Notes under the pieces: model-generated
Databases searched by the model: none
What the model saw: only the letters and a program-made list of their open reading frames with translations
Told to the model about the DNA's origin: nothing
Assembly (NCBI GenBank): GCA_029719485.1
Contig: CP120722.1
Span: 2,108,001 to 2,172,000 of the forward strand
Reading direction: 5' to 3'
DNA from: Kiritimatiellota bacterium B12222
GTDB taxonomy: Bacteria; Verrucomicrobiota; Kiritimatiellia; SS1-B-03-39; UBA6053
DNA length: 64,000 nucleotides
Shown: positions 1-9,887 of the stretch, piece after piece
How the letters are laid out: the number at the start of each line of letters is the position of its first letter
Numbering within the stretch: position 1 is the first letter of the stretch
Made by a program: the position numbers and the translations under genes

Positions 1-1406
1 TGACTGTCCTGATTGCTGTGATGAATGTGGTTGAAGGCGATACGGTTGTTGCGGGCGTGGAGATAATCGTAGTGATTTTCCCAGGTGACTTCAGGGAGCG
101 TCTTTTTCAAGGATTGAAAACGTTCACCCTTGATGCTGACCCCGTAACGGGGAAGATGGTGGATCCAGTTGTTTTGGATTTCGTTGTGGCCGGACCAAGA
201 GATCTGGATCCCGTAGCCGTGACCGACGAGGCGTCCGCAGTGGTGGATGTGATTGTTTTCGACCCGGTGAAAGCCCACATTCGGTTCGCGGGTCTTTGGT
301 CCCAAACCAGAGAGAGAAACGCCGTGGTGTCCGTTTTCGCGAATCTCGCAGCCGTACACGCGATTTGCTCGGGAATGCCCGGAAATCCGTACACCGTGTC
401 CCTTTGCGTTTTCGATGCGGCTGAAGCGAATGGCGCAGTTCTCTGCATGGTTCATGATCACACCGTCTCCCTCGGACATGGATAAGTATAGGCCTTCAAA
501 ATGGAGGTTCCGAACCGGCTGGGTGTGAGTTCCTTCGATTCTGAGTAAGCCCGGAGCGGTTGAAACCATAAACTGCGCTGTTTGAAGCGGCGTTTTGCGA
601 GGCCAGACGTAGACCTTACCCGCAGAGGTATCGATCATCGCTTCGCCGGGTCGATCCAGCAGGGCGAGGACATTGCGGATCACATAGCGGTTGCCGGGTT
701 TCATTTCATATCCCTGTTCATTGCCCATGGTGAGGGTTCGGGTTTGAGGATCGATGTGGCTCAAAGGTTTTTCGACACTGAACCAGTCCTCACCGGGCCA
801 AAGAAAAACGGTGGCACTGGAAATATCCCATTCCGCGGGTGACAGATCTCCGTCCCGATACAGGAAGGCGCGCTTGCGTTGTCCTTCGACCGGGGTTTCT
901 AATTCGAAATAACCATGTTCCGGTGTGCGGGCGAGATCGAGACGCACATTATCTTCAAAAACCTGTCCGGCTGAAATGCCCGGCGCGAGAGGGCTTACAA
1001 AAATTTCATCATCATATGGGTCCCATTTCTCGAGGGGGTGTCCGCCGAAAAGTTGCACGCGTTCACCCGGCTGTGCCGCGTAGGTAACCGAAAAATCCTC
1101 ATTGCCTCCATCTTTAGGTCCCCAAGTCATGCCTTGAGGTAAATAATAGTGTCCTTCACCTAGATGCAGGCGGAGGTTTTTGCGCAGGCCGGCGGCGATG
1201 TCTGCCCGAGCCGCATCCCGGGCGCGGGCGATACTGGCGAAGGGTCCATCGCTTTTCTGAAGATTGGGCGTGGGCAATTTGCCCGACCAACTGTCGCGTC
1301 CTTGGGGCGAAACGTAATAATCCGCAGGGGGAATGGGTGCTTGAGCAAGCAAGTCGGCAGAAAGTAGCCACGGGATCAGGAAGCAAAGGCATCTCAGGAA
1401 ACGCAT
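1..1406 (-). CDS. Secreted right-handed parallel beta-helix protein (C-terminus outside window)
   Basis: I translated the reverse strand from the ATG at 1406 and found an open frame of 468 codons running off the window edge. It starts with a signal peptide (MRFLRCLCFLIPWLLSADLLAQ), then DYYVSPQGRDSWSG, which resembles the DUF1565-type opening of parallel beta-helix proteins. The C-terminal half is rich in short N/H/G repeats (NHIHHCGR, NWIHHLPRYG, NRIAFNHIHHS), typical of right-handed beta-helix coils found in polysaccharide lyases, pectinases and related carbohydrate-binding enzymes. It is probably exported and acts on a polysaccharide; the substrate cannot be told. The gene is divergent from the helicase at 1657. 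Confidence 0.85.
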   Translation of the reverse strand, partial: MRFLRCLCFLIPWLLSADLLAQAPIPPADYYVSPQGRDSWSGKLPTPNLQKSDGPFASIARARDAARADIAAGLRKNLRLHLGEGHYYLPQGMTWGPKDGGNEDFSVTYAAQPGERVQLFGGHPLEKWDPYDDEIFVSPLAPGISAGQVFEDNVRLDLARTPEHGYFELETPVEGQRKRAFLYRDGDLSPAEWDISSATVFLWPGEDWFSVEKPLSHIDPQTRTLTMGNEQGYEMKPGNRYVIRNVLALLDRPGEAMIDTSAGKVYVWPRKTPLQTAQFMVSTAPGLLRIEGTHTQPVRNLHFEGLYLSMSEGDGVIMNHAENCAIRFSRIENAKGHGVRISGHSRANRVYGCEIRENGHHGVSLSGLGPKTREPNVGFHRVENNHIHHCGRLVGHGYGIQISWSGHNEIQNNWIHHLPRYGVSIKGERFQSLKKTLPEVTWENHYDYLHARNNRIAFNHIHHSNQDS

Positions 1407-1656
1407 ATCAAGTAGGGTAGGGGAATGTTTCAGAAGTGTTGCTCACGGCTTGCACCGTGCAGGGTGAATTGAGAGCTGACGAAAACGGGCCATAGTGCGT
1501 TATGGGGAGAGGGCAAGGGATTGAAAAGTAAAAACAACCCGGTTGCATGAGAATTGTCGGGCGCTGTTGACTCTTGGGATCTGCTCCTTAACGTTAAAGA
1601 AATTGAAACTTCGCTTGTGAACGAGCATAAACACAGAGAAAGAGTTGGTGAGAACG

Positions 1657-3315
1657 ATGACATTTATCCCCTTGGGTTTACGGAAAGAGCTGTTGGACGG
1701 CATTGCAGAAATGGGATTTGAACAGCCCACGCCGATTCAAAGTGAAGTGATTCCTTTTATGTTAAAGGAAAGGCGGGACTTGGTGGCGCTGTCTCAAACC
1801 GGGACAGGCAAAACCGCTGCGTTTGGATTGCCGCTGCTTCAAAGGATCAATCCGAAGAATAAGAACACCCAAGCCCTGATTCTTTGCCCGACCCGTGAGC
1901 TCTGCATCCAAATTGCGCAGGACATGCAAAACTTTTCCAAAGCACTTCCTCATGTGCGGACTTTAGCGCTCTACGGGGGCGCGGACATTCGACCACAACT
2001 CGACGGGATTGACCGCGGCGCGCACATCCTGGTGGCCACCCCTGGACGATTACTTGATTTGCTGGGGTCACGGAAAGTGCATCTTTTTGACCTGACACGC
2101 CTGGTCTTGGATGAAGCGGATGAAATGTTGAATATGGGCTTTGAGGAGGATCTTAATTTGATTCTTGATCAAGTGCCCCGTGAGGCCCAGCGACTGCTGT
2201 TCTCCGCCACCATGCCACAGCGGGTTCGGCGTATGATGAACACCTACATGGATGATCCACACGAAATCACCATTGGTGAGCGGAACACGCTCTCCGGGTT
2301 GGTGGAACATCAGGTGATGTTGGTGCATTCGAAAGATCATTATGCCGGATTACGCCGTTTTCTCGATGCCACTCCCGAGATCTATGGCCTTATTTTTTGC
2401 CGCACCAAAGTGGATACCCAGTTGATGTCAGATCGCTTGAACCACGATGGATTTATGACCGCAGCTTTGCATGGGGATCTGTTGCATGAGGAGCGGGAAG
2501 CGGTGATGAAGCAGTTTCATACCCATCAGATTCAACTGGTGGTGGCCACGGATATTGCCGCCCGCGGACTGCATATCGATGAGCTGACGCATGTAATCCA
2601 CGCCCGCATTCCCGACGAGCAAAACACCTATACCCACCGAAGCGGACGAACCGGGCGTGCCGGTAAAAGTGGGGTCTCCTTGGTGATCTTACATGCCAAA
2701 GAACAATATAAACTCGAACGCATTGAAAAGATTCTCGGTCAAACTTTTCAAAATATTCCCATTCCCACCGGCGAAGAAATTGGACGCATTCAACTGCAAA
2801 ACCTCCTCAACAATTCAGAGACGGTGGATCTCAGTCTCGATGAAATTGCGGACAGGCTTTCTACGCTCACCCTCTCTGAAGAAATCGATCCCCAACAGCT
2901 AAAGAAGGTACGCAAAACGGTGGACTATTATCGGGTGACGCCCGAGCTCAGCACTGAGCCGGAGAAAGTAAAACCCAAGCAGAAAACCGCAACCGGCATC
3001 ACCGGCCGTGAAGCCCGTGAAACACATGTGCCCCGTGACATGACCGAGGGCATGATTGAGTTGGTGGTGAATTTAGGCAAACGCAATGAGCTGACTGAAG
3101 AGCGTTTGAGCGAGTTGATTAATGGATGTGGATCAACCATTGAATTGGGGCGGATCAATATTGTGGAGATGCAGAGCTATTTCGAAGTGTTGTATGAGCG
3201 CTCTCATGAGCTGATCACCTATTTCAAAGAAAATCCGACCCAATTTGGGGGGCGTCCCGTCAATGTGGCCTTTGCCGGAAATGCCAAACCGGTGGGTGCC
3301 AAGAAATCGAAGTAA
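1657..3315 (+). CDS. DEAD-box ATP-dependent RNA helicase with DbpA-type RNA-binding tail (CsdA/DeaD-like)
   Basis: This enzyme unwinds RNA duplexes using ATP, with likely roles in ribosome assembly and mRNA turnover. Motif I SQTGTGKT lies at residues 46-53, PTREL near 79, TPGR near 128, DEAD at 152-155 and SAT at 183-185; RGLHID and HRSGRTGRAG form the second RecA lobe. After a linker of about 60 residues, the last 90 residues match the DbpA/CsdA RNA-binding fold (MIELVVNLGKRNELT, then INIVEMQSYFEV). TTG and GTG codons lie upstream in frame at 1645 and 1648, but the ATG at 1657 begins the conserved N-terminus and is preferred. The gene is monocistronic. DeaD, CsdA and DbpA subtypes cannot be separated from sequence reading alone. 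Confidence 0.95.
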   Translation: MTFIPLGLRKELLDGIAEMGFEQPTPIQSEVIPFMLKERRDLVALSQTGTGKTAAFGLPLLQRINPKNKNTQALILCPTRELCIQIAQDMQNFSKALPHVRTLALYGGADIRPQLDGIDRGAHILVATPGRLLDLLGSRKVHLFDLTRLVLDEADEMLNMGFEEDLNLILDQVPREAQRLLFSATMPQRVRRMMNTYMDDPHEITIGERNTLSGLVEHQVMLVHSKDHYAGLRRFLDATPEIYGLIFCRTKVDTQLMSDRLNHDGFMTAALHGDLLHEEREAVMKQFHTHQIQLVVATDIAARGLHIDELTHVIHARIPDEQNTYTHRSGRTGRAGKSGVSLVILHAKEQYKLERIEKILGQTFQNIPIPTGEEIGRIQLQNLLNNSETVDLSLDEIADRLSTLTLSEEIDPQQLKKVRKTVDYYRVTPELSTEPEKVKPKQKTATGITGREARETHVPRDMTEGMIELVVNLGKRNELTEERLSELINGCGSTIELGRINIVEMQSYFEVLYERSHELITYFKENPTQFGGRPVNVAFAGNAKPVGAKKSK

Positions 3316-3517
3316 GGGTGGGGGCAGGTGGCGGGGCATCCTGGCCCGGGAAGTCCGTCACTTGACTCTGGGTCCCGACTCCTTTACAATTCATGTTATG
3401 GACCCTCTCGTTTTCTGTTTGAAAATCCCCCCTTTGCACCGTGCGTACAAAGGCAAGGTTTACTGCAGAAGGCGCACTCGACGAACACAATAGATAACCT
3501 ACAGCCCATAAATAATC

Positions 3518-4255
3518 ATGAGTCAGCAAAATAGCCCCCTAAACGATAAAGTTGCCGCCGTCACTGGAGGCGCCTCTGGAATTGGACTTGCCAGCACCAA
3601 GGGGATGCTCGATGCAGGCGCCCGGGTTGTGGTGATCGATCGTGATGAAGCTGCGCTGGCTCAGGTTCATCAAGACTATGGTGATCGGGTGATTCCTCTC
3701 ATGATTGATTTGCTTGATCCCGCCAGTTGTGCGGCCATGTTGCCAAGGATACTGGAACAGGTTGACCATCTTGATATACTGCATGCCAACGCGGGCCTTT
3801 ATGTCGGCGGAGATTTGGTCGATGCCAGTTCCGAGGCGATCGACCGGATGCTCAACCTCAATGTGAATGTGGTGATGAAGAACGTGCATGCGGTGTTGCC
3901 GCACATGATTGAGCGAGGCACAGGCGATATCATCGTGACGAGTTCGCTGGCGGCCCACTATCCGACACCCTGGGAACCGGTATACGCTTCCTCTAAATGG
4001 GCGATCAATTGTTTTGTGCAGGTGGTTCGACGTCAGGTCTTTAAGCATGGCATCCGTGTAGGCTCGATTTCACCGGGGCCTGTGGTCACCAATCTCGTCT
4101 CCGGTTGGCCGGAAGAAAAACTCAAAGAAGCCATTGCATCGGGTAGTCTAATCGACCCTGGCGAACTTGCGGAGGTGTTGATGTTTATGCTCACACGTCC
4201 GCGGAACATAACCATTCGTGATATTGTGTTGATGCCCACAAATTTCGACCTCTAG
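3518..4255 (+). CDS. SDR-family dehydrogenase, ribitol 2-dehydrogenase-like
   Basis: This is a classical short-chain dehydrogenase of 245 residues. The nucleotide-binding TGGASGIG is at 16-23, an acidic residue follows beta2 (D41, favouring NAD over NADP), NAG is at 91-93, S142/S143 and the YASSK motif (Y156, K160) form the active site. The C-terminus (PGPVVT, SGSLIDPGELAE, NITIRDIVLMP) closely resembles what I remember of Klebsiella ribitol 2-dehydrogenase, suggesting a polyol substrate such as ribitol oxidised to ribulose. No ribulokinase or polyol transporter is adjacent, so the physiological substrate is uncertain. It is cytoplasmic, with no signal peptide. The weak upstream region shows no clear Shine-Dalgarno sequence. 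Confidence 0.85.
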   Translation: MSQQNSPLNDKVAAVTGGASGIGLASTKGMLDAGARVVVIDRDEAALAQVHQDYGDRVIPLMIDLLDPASCAAMLPRILEQVDHLDILHANAGLYVGGDLVDASSEAIDRMLNLNVNVVMKNVHAVLPHMIERGTGDIIVTSSLAAHYPTPWEPVYASSKWAINCFVQVVRRQVFKHGIRVGSISPGPVVTNLVSGWPEEKLKEAIASGSLIDPGELAEVLMFMLTRPRNITIRDIVLMPTNFDL

Positions 4256-4339
4256 ACATGCAAGGCGGAGGGGGGCAAAATGGGTTGGTCCGAGGCGTAC
4301 TGACCTTTTCGTTTTCCCTGTAGTAACTCGGTTGTGCTT

Positions 4340-4795
4340 TTATTTTACCAGTTCTATTCCGTGATCCTTCACCAGAATTCTTTTCTGTTTATAAAGTTTT
4401 CCGAGGGCTTGTTTGAATATTTTTTTGCTTACTTGAAATTCGTACTCGATATCTTCGGGATGGCTTTTGTTGCAAAAATCGCTTTTTCCACCTGAAGCCT
4501 TGAGGTGTGCCATAATTTTATCTGCGGTAGAAGCCACATGTTGACTGTGTGGAGGTTGGAAAGAAACATCGATCTTACCATCTTCTCTGACCAATTTTAT
4601 ATAGGCTTTAAGTTTTTGGCCTTCCCGGTAGCCGTCGTAGACCTGATTGCCATAAACCAATCCGGTGTATTCATCATTGATGGCGACCTTGATTCCCAAG
4701 TCGGTAAAGGCATAGACCTCTACATTTACTTGCTGCCATGGGGTAAATACATCCGGTTCAACTGTTTCGCTTAAAGACTCAAAATAATCTCTCAT
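4340..4795 (-). CDS. Short CvfB-like S1/winged-helix protein
   Basis: The 151-residue product has an S1-like OB fold (VNVEVYAFTDLGIKVAIND, GLVYGNQVY, GQKLKAYIKLVREDGKIDVSFQ) followed by a winged-helix-like end with YEFQVSKKIFKQALGKLYKQ. This order of last S1 domain then winged helix is that of the C-terminal half of CvfB/YitL proteins, which bind RNA and regulate virulence or translation in Firmicutes. Known CvfB proteins are near 280-300 residues, so this one is about half size and lacks the N-terminal S1 domains. No upstream remnant of the missing half is apparent before the start at 4795, so it may be a naturally short family member. It is convergent with the SDR gene. Confidence 0.7.
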   Translation of the reverse strand: MRDYFESLSETVEPDVFTPWQQVNVEVYAFTDLGIKVAINDEYTGLVYGNQVYDGYREGQKLKAYIKLVREDGKIDVSFQPPHSQHVASTADKIMAHLKASGGKSDFCNKSHPEDIEYEFQVSKKIFKQALGKLYKQKRILVKDHGIELVK

Positions 4796-4987
4796 GGGAT
4801 CCCTGTGATTTATGTTTCATGATTGTTCGACATCCTACTACAGATAAGGATCTGAAACGACTCTTAAGGACTCTTTTGAAGAACTCAATGATCACTTGTG
4901 ATGGTGAAGGTGCGAGAAGGGGGTGGGATGGGCCCGCTACGGAAATACCTTTGTGGTCGATTCCTTTTCTTTTGTGCGGGACAGGTC

Positions 4988-6232
4988 TTACCACCACCGC
5001 CGTAGGGCCACATACATATTGGTGTTGTCCTGAAACTGACCAAAGAATGATTCCATGTTTTCCCCGGCAAAAATATTGGCACCGGCACTGAGGGTGAGGG
5101 TATCACTCCATTTATATTCTGCCAGTAGACGGGCATAGCCATCCACCTCAGTCGGTGAATAAAAAATAAAACTCGAAAGCATTAAGGTTTGGTTCATTTG
5201 AAACCAGGTAAGCCGCAAGGTCAACAGTTGCCGCCATTCATCACGCAGACGTTCCCCGGGTTGAATATTTTCTGTGTAGGCCTCATAGTCTTGTAACCAC
5301 TCACTGTATGCTTGTACCCCCATACTCAAGTCTGTTTGAAGTTCCTGTTGGTAGCCCAGCAGAAAACGGGCTTCACTATTCTGAATCATGGGATTTGATC
5401 CATCCGAATCTTCGCTGGAGTTATAGTACGCCACTTCCACATTCCCAATGCCTTTGGCAAAGGGCGTGAGTGCAGATGCTCCCACTACTTGTAAATCAGG
5501 GAAGAGTCCCACACCTTCCGCAGTAAAACCCGCTGGAGATTTCCAAAAACCGTAGTAGCCGTAGAGCGCGGTTTCTACGTCACCCAAGGTTGTTTTCACT
5601 CGGAGAGAGGCGTCACCTGAATGAGGTCGATGGGTTTGCAAGGGATCGTCGGCTGTAAATATGAAAGGATAAAAGGACATATAGGTTCCGTCCAGATAAC
5701 GATCGGTATCTGCACGGGGGGACCAAACGAGATCCACGATCCAATCCCCGAAATACATGGCGCTGTATACCGCGTCCGAGGGCGCCTTGAGGTACTCCAC
5801 ATCCCGACCATTAAAAAAGGAAACCCAATCTTTGGGAAAAAGATCATTGAGGAATACTAAATCACCGGTTCCCCAGGTCAGCGTTTGACGACCTATTTTA
5901 AGGTCCATCCAAGGGACGGGAGCCCATAAAATATTTGCGCTACGCAGATCGATCCAGCCATTTCCTGTTTCCAGATTTACATCCTCTAAATCAGGGTTAA
6001 GCCCGTTATAGAGAAAGTCGACACAGAGATCGTAATCCACCGGACCCAGAAAGCCGCGGGTCGCCACTTGCGCCCGCAGATCTTCCACCGAAGCTTGTTT
6101 CTCCAGGGGGTCTTCCTGTAACCGGGTGCCGAGACGGCCTTCGATAAAACCGCCCCACTCACCTGCATTTACCCCTGTGAACACCCCTGTGAACACCCCC
6201 ATGATACACAGCGCGATGAGTTTCCTGTTCAC
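4988..6232 (-). CDS. Outer-membrane beta-barrel protein of an RND export operon (DUF1302-like)
   Basis: This is the last gene of a three-gene operon. The 414-residue product has a signal peptide (MNRKLIALCIMGVFTGVFTGVNAG), then GGFIEGRLGTR and many alternating amphipathic strands ending in an aromatic residue (final residues ALRRWW), as expected for an outer-membrane porin-like barrel. The segment LKIGRQTLTWGTGDLVFLNDLFPKDW is typical of barrels encoded beside MMPL/RND pumps and LolA-like proteins. Its ATG overlaps the stop of the preceding gene by 4 nt (6229-6232), indicating translational coupling. The signal peptide holds a short repeat (GVFTGVFTGVN). The role is probably the outer-membrane exit or acceptor for a hydrophobic substrate moved by the pump; the substrate is unknown. 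Confidence 0.8.
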   Translation of the reverse strand: MNRKLIALCIMGVFTGVFTGVNAGEWGGFIEGRLGTRLQEDPLEKQASVEDLRAQVATRGFLGPVDYDLCVDFLYNGLNPDLEDVNLETGNGWIDLRSANILWAPVPWMDLKIGRQTLTWGTGDLVFLNDLFPKDWVSFFNGRDVEYLKAPSDAVYSAMYFGDWIVDLVWSPRADTDRYLDGTYMSFYPFIFTADDPLQTHRPHSGDASLRVKTTLGDVETALYGYYGFWKSPAGFTAEGVGLFPDLQVVGASALTPFAKGIGNVEVAYYNSSEDSDGSNPMIQNSEARFLLGYQQELQTDLSMGVQAYSEWLQDYEAYTENIQPGERLRDEWRQLLTLRLTWFQMNQTLMLSSFIFYSPTEVDGYARLLAEYKWSDTLTLSAGANIFAGENMESFFGQFQDNTNMYVALRRWW

Positions 6233-7017
6233 CGGGTGGCCTCCCGCGGGGGCCGTTTCAAATAGCGCTCCGAGAACAACCGTTCATTCAATCCGATGTT
6301 ATACGCCACATTCCTGAAGGTGTTGACGGTTTTACTCTCCCGGCGCAGATCCTCAACTGTGGACTGCGTTACCGTGGGAATGCCGTCGATGACTTCAATT
6401 TTATCGGCAGTCACCCTGCGGACGACTTTACCTTCCTCGTCCACATATTCCGCTTTGACCGGCAAAAAATTGTCTTTACGCACCCAGACATCATAGGAGG
6501 CGAAATCTACTTTCGAGAGATCTTTGGGGGTGTTGCGAATGACATAATACTCAGCTTCCCCGGGGAGCAACTCGTGTTGGTCTTCATTCAAACTACGACC
6601 GCTAATGTCTTCATAGACAAAGTCCGATCCCACAAAGCTAGTGCGTTTATCCCCGGGTGCAATGCGGTTGACTTTTGAGATGGCCGGTAGCCATAACCAA
6701 CGGTCATCTTCGGCCCCCCCACCTTGTTTATGTACCAAATAGGCCATTTCACGAACGTCCGCAGGTTCATTAAAATAGACGAAAAACATTTGTTTGTTGT
6801 CTTCGCCATTTAAACGCAGCACTCTGAATTCGCGAATACGTTCCTGTCCGTTTGCATCTGTGATCACCATGTGCACGTCGGATTTGCCATCCTTCCCGGC
6901 GTAATAAGCGGCTTGCTCTGCCATTTCAGCCACGGCATCTCCCGTTAAAGGTTCGTCAGCAAGCATGATGCTACAGGTGGTTAGCAAAATCATATAGAAG
7001 GGAATGTGTATCTTCAT
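6229..7017 (-). CDS. Outer-membrane lipoprotein-sorting (LolA-like) periplasmic protein
   Basis: The 262-residue product has an N-terminal signal peptide (MKIHIPFYMILLTTCSIMLA) and the unclosed-barrel pattern of the LolA-like family that accompanies MMPL pumps: VHMVITDANGQERIREFRVLR, then DDRWLWLPAISKVNRIAP, GSDFVYEDI and DVWVRKDNFLPVKAEYVDEEGKVVRR (quoted in pieces). These periplasmic proteins carry lipid-like cargo. The start overlaps the stop of the RND gene by 4 nt (7014-7017) and its stop overlaps the barrel gene, so the three proteins are likely made in fixed ratio and act as one trans-envelope route. It is not the housekeeping LolA, because no lolB is nearby and the partner genes differ. 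Confidence 0.85.
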   Translation of the reverse strand: MKIHIPFYMILLTTCSIMLADEPLTGDAVAEMAEQAAYYAGKDGKSDVHMVITDANGQERIREFRVLRLNGEDNKQMFFVYFNEPADVREMAYLVHKQGGGAEDDRWLWLPAISKVNRIAPGDKRTSFVGSDFVYEDISGRSLNEDQHELLPGEAEYYVIRNTPKDLSKVDFASYDVWVRKDNFLPVKAEYVDEEGKVVRRVTADKIEVIDGIPTVTQSTVEDLRRESKTVNTFRNVAYNIGLNERLFSERYLKRPPREATR

Positions 7018-9887
7018 GAGGAGGTCTCCTTGGAGTTGGATTTAAATAGAAAGCCTTGAAAGGCGCTGAGTAGCGAAGCCAACAACACCAACGTGGCCAA
7101 CCAGGATACAAACATAATGGTCGCCAACAGGAATCCCACCGTTTTATAGGGCATCAGGGGGGCGAGCAATAGAGGGGTGAATCCGACCGCAATCACAATG
7201 GCATTGCGGCTAATGGCTTTGGCGGGTTCCGCAAACATATGGGGCCACACCTCTTGCCAACTACCTTGTTGTCGCACCAGTTCACGGGCGCGTTGCAAAA
7301 AGTGAATGGCAAAATCGATACTCATGCCTAGGGTCAGGGATGAAAGTACCGCCACCGGCATGTCATAATCTTTACCGACCCAACCGATCAGGCCATAGGT
7401 CAGCGAAATGGTTAACAACAAGGGCAACATAGACAGCACCCCGAAGATCACCGAGCGGAAGAGCACAATCATCATCACCACCACCACTACAAAACTGCCG
7501 GCAAGCGCCTCCAACATGCCGCCTACCATTTTTTCCTGCCACACCACGTTGATGTAGGTGAGGCCGGCCCAGTCAATTTTCAGATCAATGGGAGGAGGAT
7601 TTTCTGCCACAAAGCTTTCCACTTCATTGACCGCGTCTTGCATTTTTTGATTGTCGCCACTGCGCAATTGTAACCAAAGGTTGGCCTGTTCATAATCCGG
7701 AGTCACCAGATGATACAAACTGTCCTTTTTCTTCATTTGAGAGAGTTGAATATAAAACTGTCCCGCGGCCTGAACCGACGCCGGACTTTGATAATAGAGG
7801 TCAAAATCCTCATCATTGCCGTCACGCTGTAGTTCGTAGGAGGTTTTCTTTAACGCATCCACCACCGATGTGCTTTTTCCCACGCTGGGGCCACTGGACA
7901 AAGAGTCTTGTAGCTTTTCGACCCAGGCCAATACATCCGGACGTTTAAATGCGGGCGCCTCGGCTTCCGCCTGTACTTGGGTGACCGCATTTTCCCAACG
8001 GAAGCCCAGTGCCTGATCAATTTGATCCTGCATCTCCCCCCACAAGTCCTCGCCCCGTAAGTCCTCGCTTGCGGATACCATAGCGAGCGCTTGGGCTTTG
8101 ATTTTTTCGGGGAGGGCACCTGAGCGGGTGATCGCGTCGGTTAACGTAGACCCGGTCAAGGTATCTATGTCCAAGCGGTCGAGGATATCCAAAAGTGGAT
8201 CCCATTGTTGTTGACTCTGATCATCCTCTGCCCGTGCCCACTCCCGCCAAGCTGACCAGGTATTTTCCTGAGGGCCGGTGGTTAACTCGGGATAGACCAG
8301 GGTCATTTCGGTTGCAGGGGAGGGGTGTGCATCTTTCGCTGAAGCCGCCAAAGTCAGGTATGCGGTATACGTCCCACCAAAATGACCATTCAATACCCGA
8401 TCCGATTCGCGAATGCGATGCGACGGGGTAAACCAAAGCACGGGGTTATCATTTACTTGTATTTTTGAGATTCCCCAAAAAGCAAACCCCAACAGGATGA
8501 CCATCACCCCCAAAACGGATTTATAGTGGTTTACCGATATGCTACCCAGCCGTTTCAGGAAGCTGCCCAATACATCATGGTGCTTTCCTGAAGCGTTTTG
8601 TTTGGGTTGTGATTTTGAATTTAAACTTTTTTCACTCACAAATAACATAATGTAAGCGGGAATCATCACCACGGACAGGATCCACGCCAGCCCCACCCCG
8701 AAGGCCACATGCATACCAAAAACTTTTACAGGCGGAATAGGAGTTAAAGCCAAGGATGCAAAACCAGCCATGGTTGTGAGACTGGTGAAGAGCATGGGCA
8801 TAAACAAGTGGTTCATCACCTTCTCAATGGTCGCCCGTTTTTCGCGAATCTGTGGCCAAGTGTCATAAAATTCACTCAGAATATGCACTGAGTCCGCCAC
8901 CGCGATCGGCATCAGAAAGATCGCAATCATGCTGCTCATAATATGCACATCGTAGCCCAGACCAATCAACAGACCCATGGTGCAGATCACGGAGACAATG
9001 GCTACCACCATCGGGGCCACAATCAGGGTTGGCCGCTTAAAGAAAAAAAGTAACAGTAAAAAAATCATGACTCCCGCCAAGGGGGCTGAAGTCGCCATTT
9101 GTACCAACATCTCCACTCCGAAGGTGTCTTCGGCCACCGGCAAGCCCGTAATATATACCTGATCCTCTTCCGGCCACTCCGCGGTCAGGGCCTCCACCAA
9201 AGTGGACACATTGTAGGAATATGTTTTTTCACTAAGTGGAATGTAAATTCCCAAGGCCTTGCGGTCTTCGGAAACCATGGTGTTTCGATACAGAGGATTG
9301 CCGATGGCTTCGGCAAACAACGCATCCGCTTCTGCTTGGGTTTGCGGAACGTTTTGCATCAAAAAACGAATATCCAACATCCCGGATTCAAGCTGATGAA
9401 GGGTGTCCACCACACTCGGCGCAATGAGTTCCTCTTTGATGATGGCTGAGCTACCATCCGCTTGGAACAGCCGCTCAGGATTTTGTTTAAACGCCGCTGC
9501 CAAAAGTTGGGCCCGTTTGCCTTGCGGTGCCAACTGTAAATCAAAATCGTCCACCACCGGTTTTCCATTTTCCTGACGCAAACTCAGTAATTGCTGGGTT
9601 AAATGATCTACCCGTTGTAAGGTCTCCGGATTCCACACGCCCTCCGGTCCTTCATTGACCACCCCCACCACGACAAAATCATAAAGCGCGAATTGCTCCT
9701 TCACTTCCTCGTGACGTAGGCGCACCGGCTCATCATCGGCCAACATATTTTCCGGATTATTGTCGAAAGTGACGGCAGGGAATCGGGTGGCAAATCCGAT
9801 GGTCATGAACAACACCCCTAGCATTACCCACAGTGGAAATTTTAATCCGATCTGACTTAAATTATACCCGTGCACTCTGTTTTTCAT
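7014..9887 (-). CDS. RND/MMPL-superfamily inner-membrane exporter
   Basis: This is the first gene of the envelope operon. The 957-residue product has the RND layout: one transmembrane helix near residues 15-35, a large periplasmic loop to about 265, a helix cluster at about 265-420, another helix near 455, a second periplasmic loop to about 790, and a final helix cluster to about 945. Conserved pieces include GYDVHIMSSMIAIFLMPIAVADSVH and DYDMPVAVLSSLTLGMSIDFAIHF; the acidic residues in these helices (AVADS, SIDFA) fit the proton relay. It resembles the HpnN/MMPL class that moves lipids or hydrophobic compounds rather than tripartite AcrB pumps, as no membrane-fusion protein or TolC lies nearby. 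Confidence 0.9.
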   Translation of the reverse strand: MKNRVHGYNLSQIGLKFPLWVMLGVLFMTIGFATRFPAVTFDNNPENMLADDEPVRLRHEEVKEQFALYDFVVVGVVNEGPEGVWNPETLQRVDHLTQQLLSLRQENGKPVVDDFDLQLAPQGKRAQLLAAAFKQNPERLFQADGSSAIIKEELIAPSVVDTLHQLESGMLDIRFLMQNVPQTQAEADALFAEAIGNPLYRNTMVSEDRKALGIYIPLSEKTYSYNVSTLVEALTAEWPEEDQVYITGLPVAEDTFGVEMLVQMATSAPLAGVMIFLLLLFFFKRPTLIVAPMVVAIVSVICTMGLLIGLGYDVHIMSSMIAIFLMPIAVADSVHILSEFYDTWPQIREKRATIEKVMNHLFMPMLFTSLTTMAGFASLALTPIPPVKVFGMHVAFGVGLAWILSVVMIPAYIMLFVSEKSLNSKSQPKQNASGKHHDVLGSFLKRLGSISVNHYKSVLGVMVILLGFAFWGISKIQVNDNPVLWFTPSHRIRESDRVLNGHFGGTYTAYLTLAASAKDAHPSPATEMTLVYPELTTGPQENTWSAWREWARAEDDQSQQQWDPLLDILDRLDIDTLTGSTLTDAITRSGALPEKIKAQALAMVSASEDLRGEDLWGEMQDQIDQALGFRWENAVTQVQAEAEAPAFKRPDVLAWVEKLQDSLSSGPSVGKSTSVVDALKKTSYELQRDGNDEDFDLYYQSPASVQAAGQFYIQLSQMKKKDSLYHLVTPDYEQANLWLQLRSGDNQKMQDAVNEVESFVAENPPPIDLKIDWAGLTYINVVWQEKMVGGMLEALAGSFVVVVVMMIVLFRSVIFGVLSMLPLLLTISLTYGLIGWVGKDYDMPVAVLSSLTLGMSIDFAIHFLQRARELVRQQGSWQEVWPHMFAEPAKAISRNAIVIAVGFTPLLLAPLMPYKTVGFLLATIMFVSWLATLVLLASLLSAFQGFLFKSNSKETSS

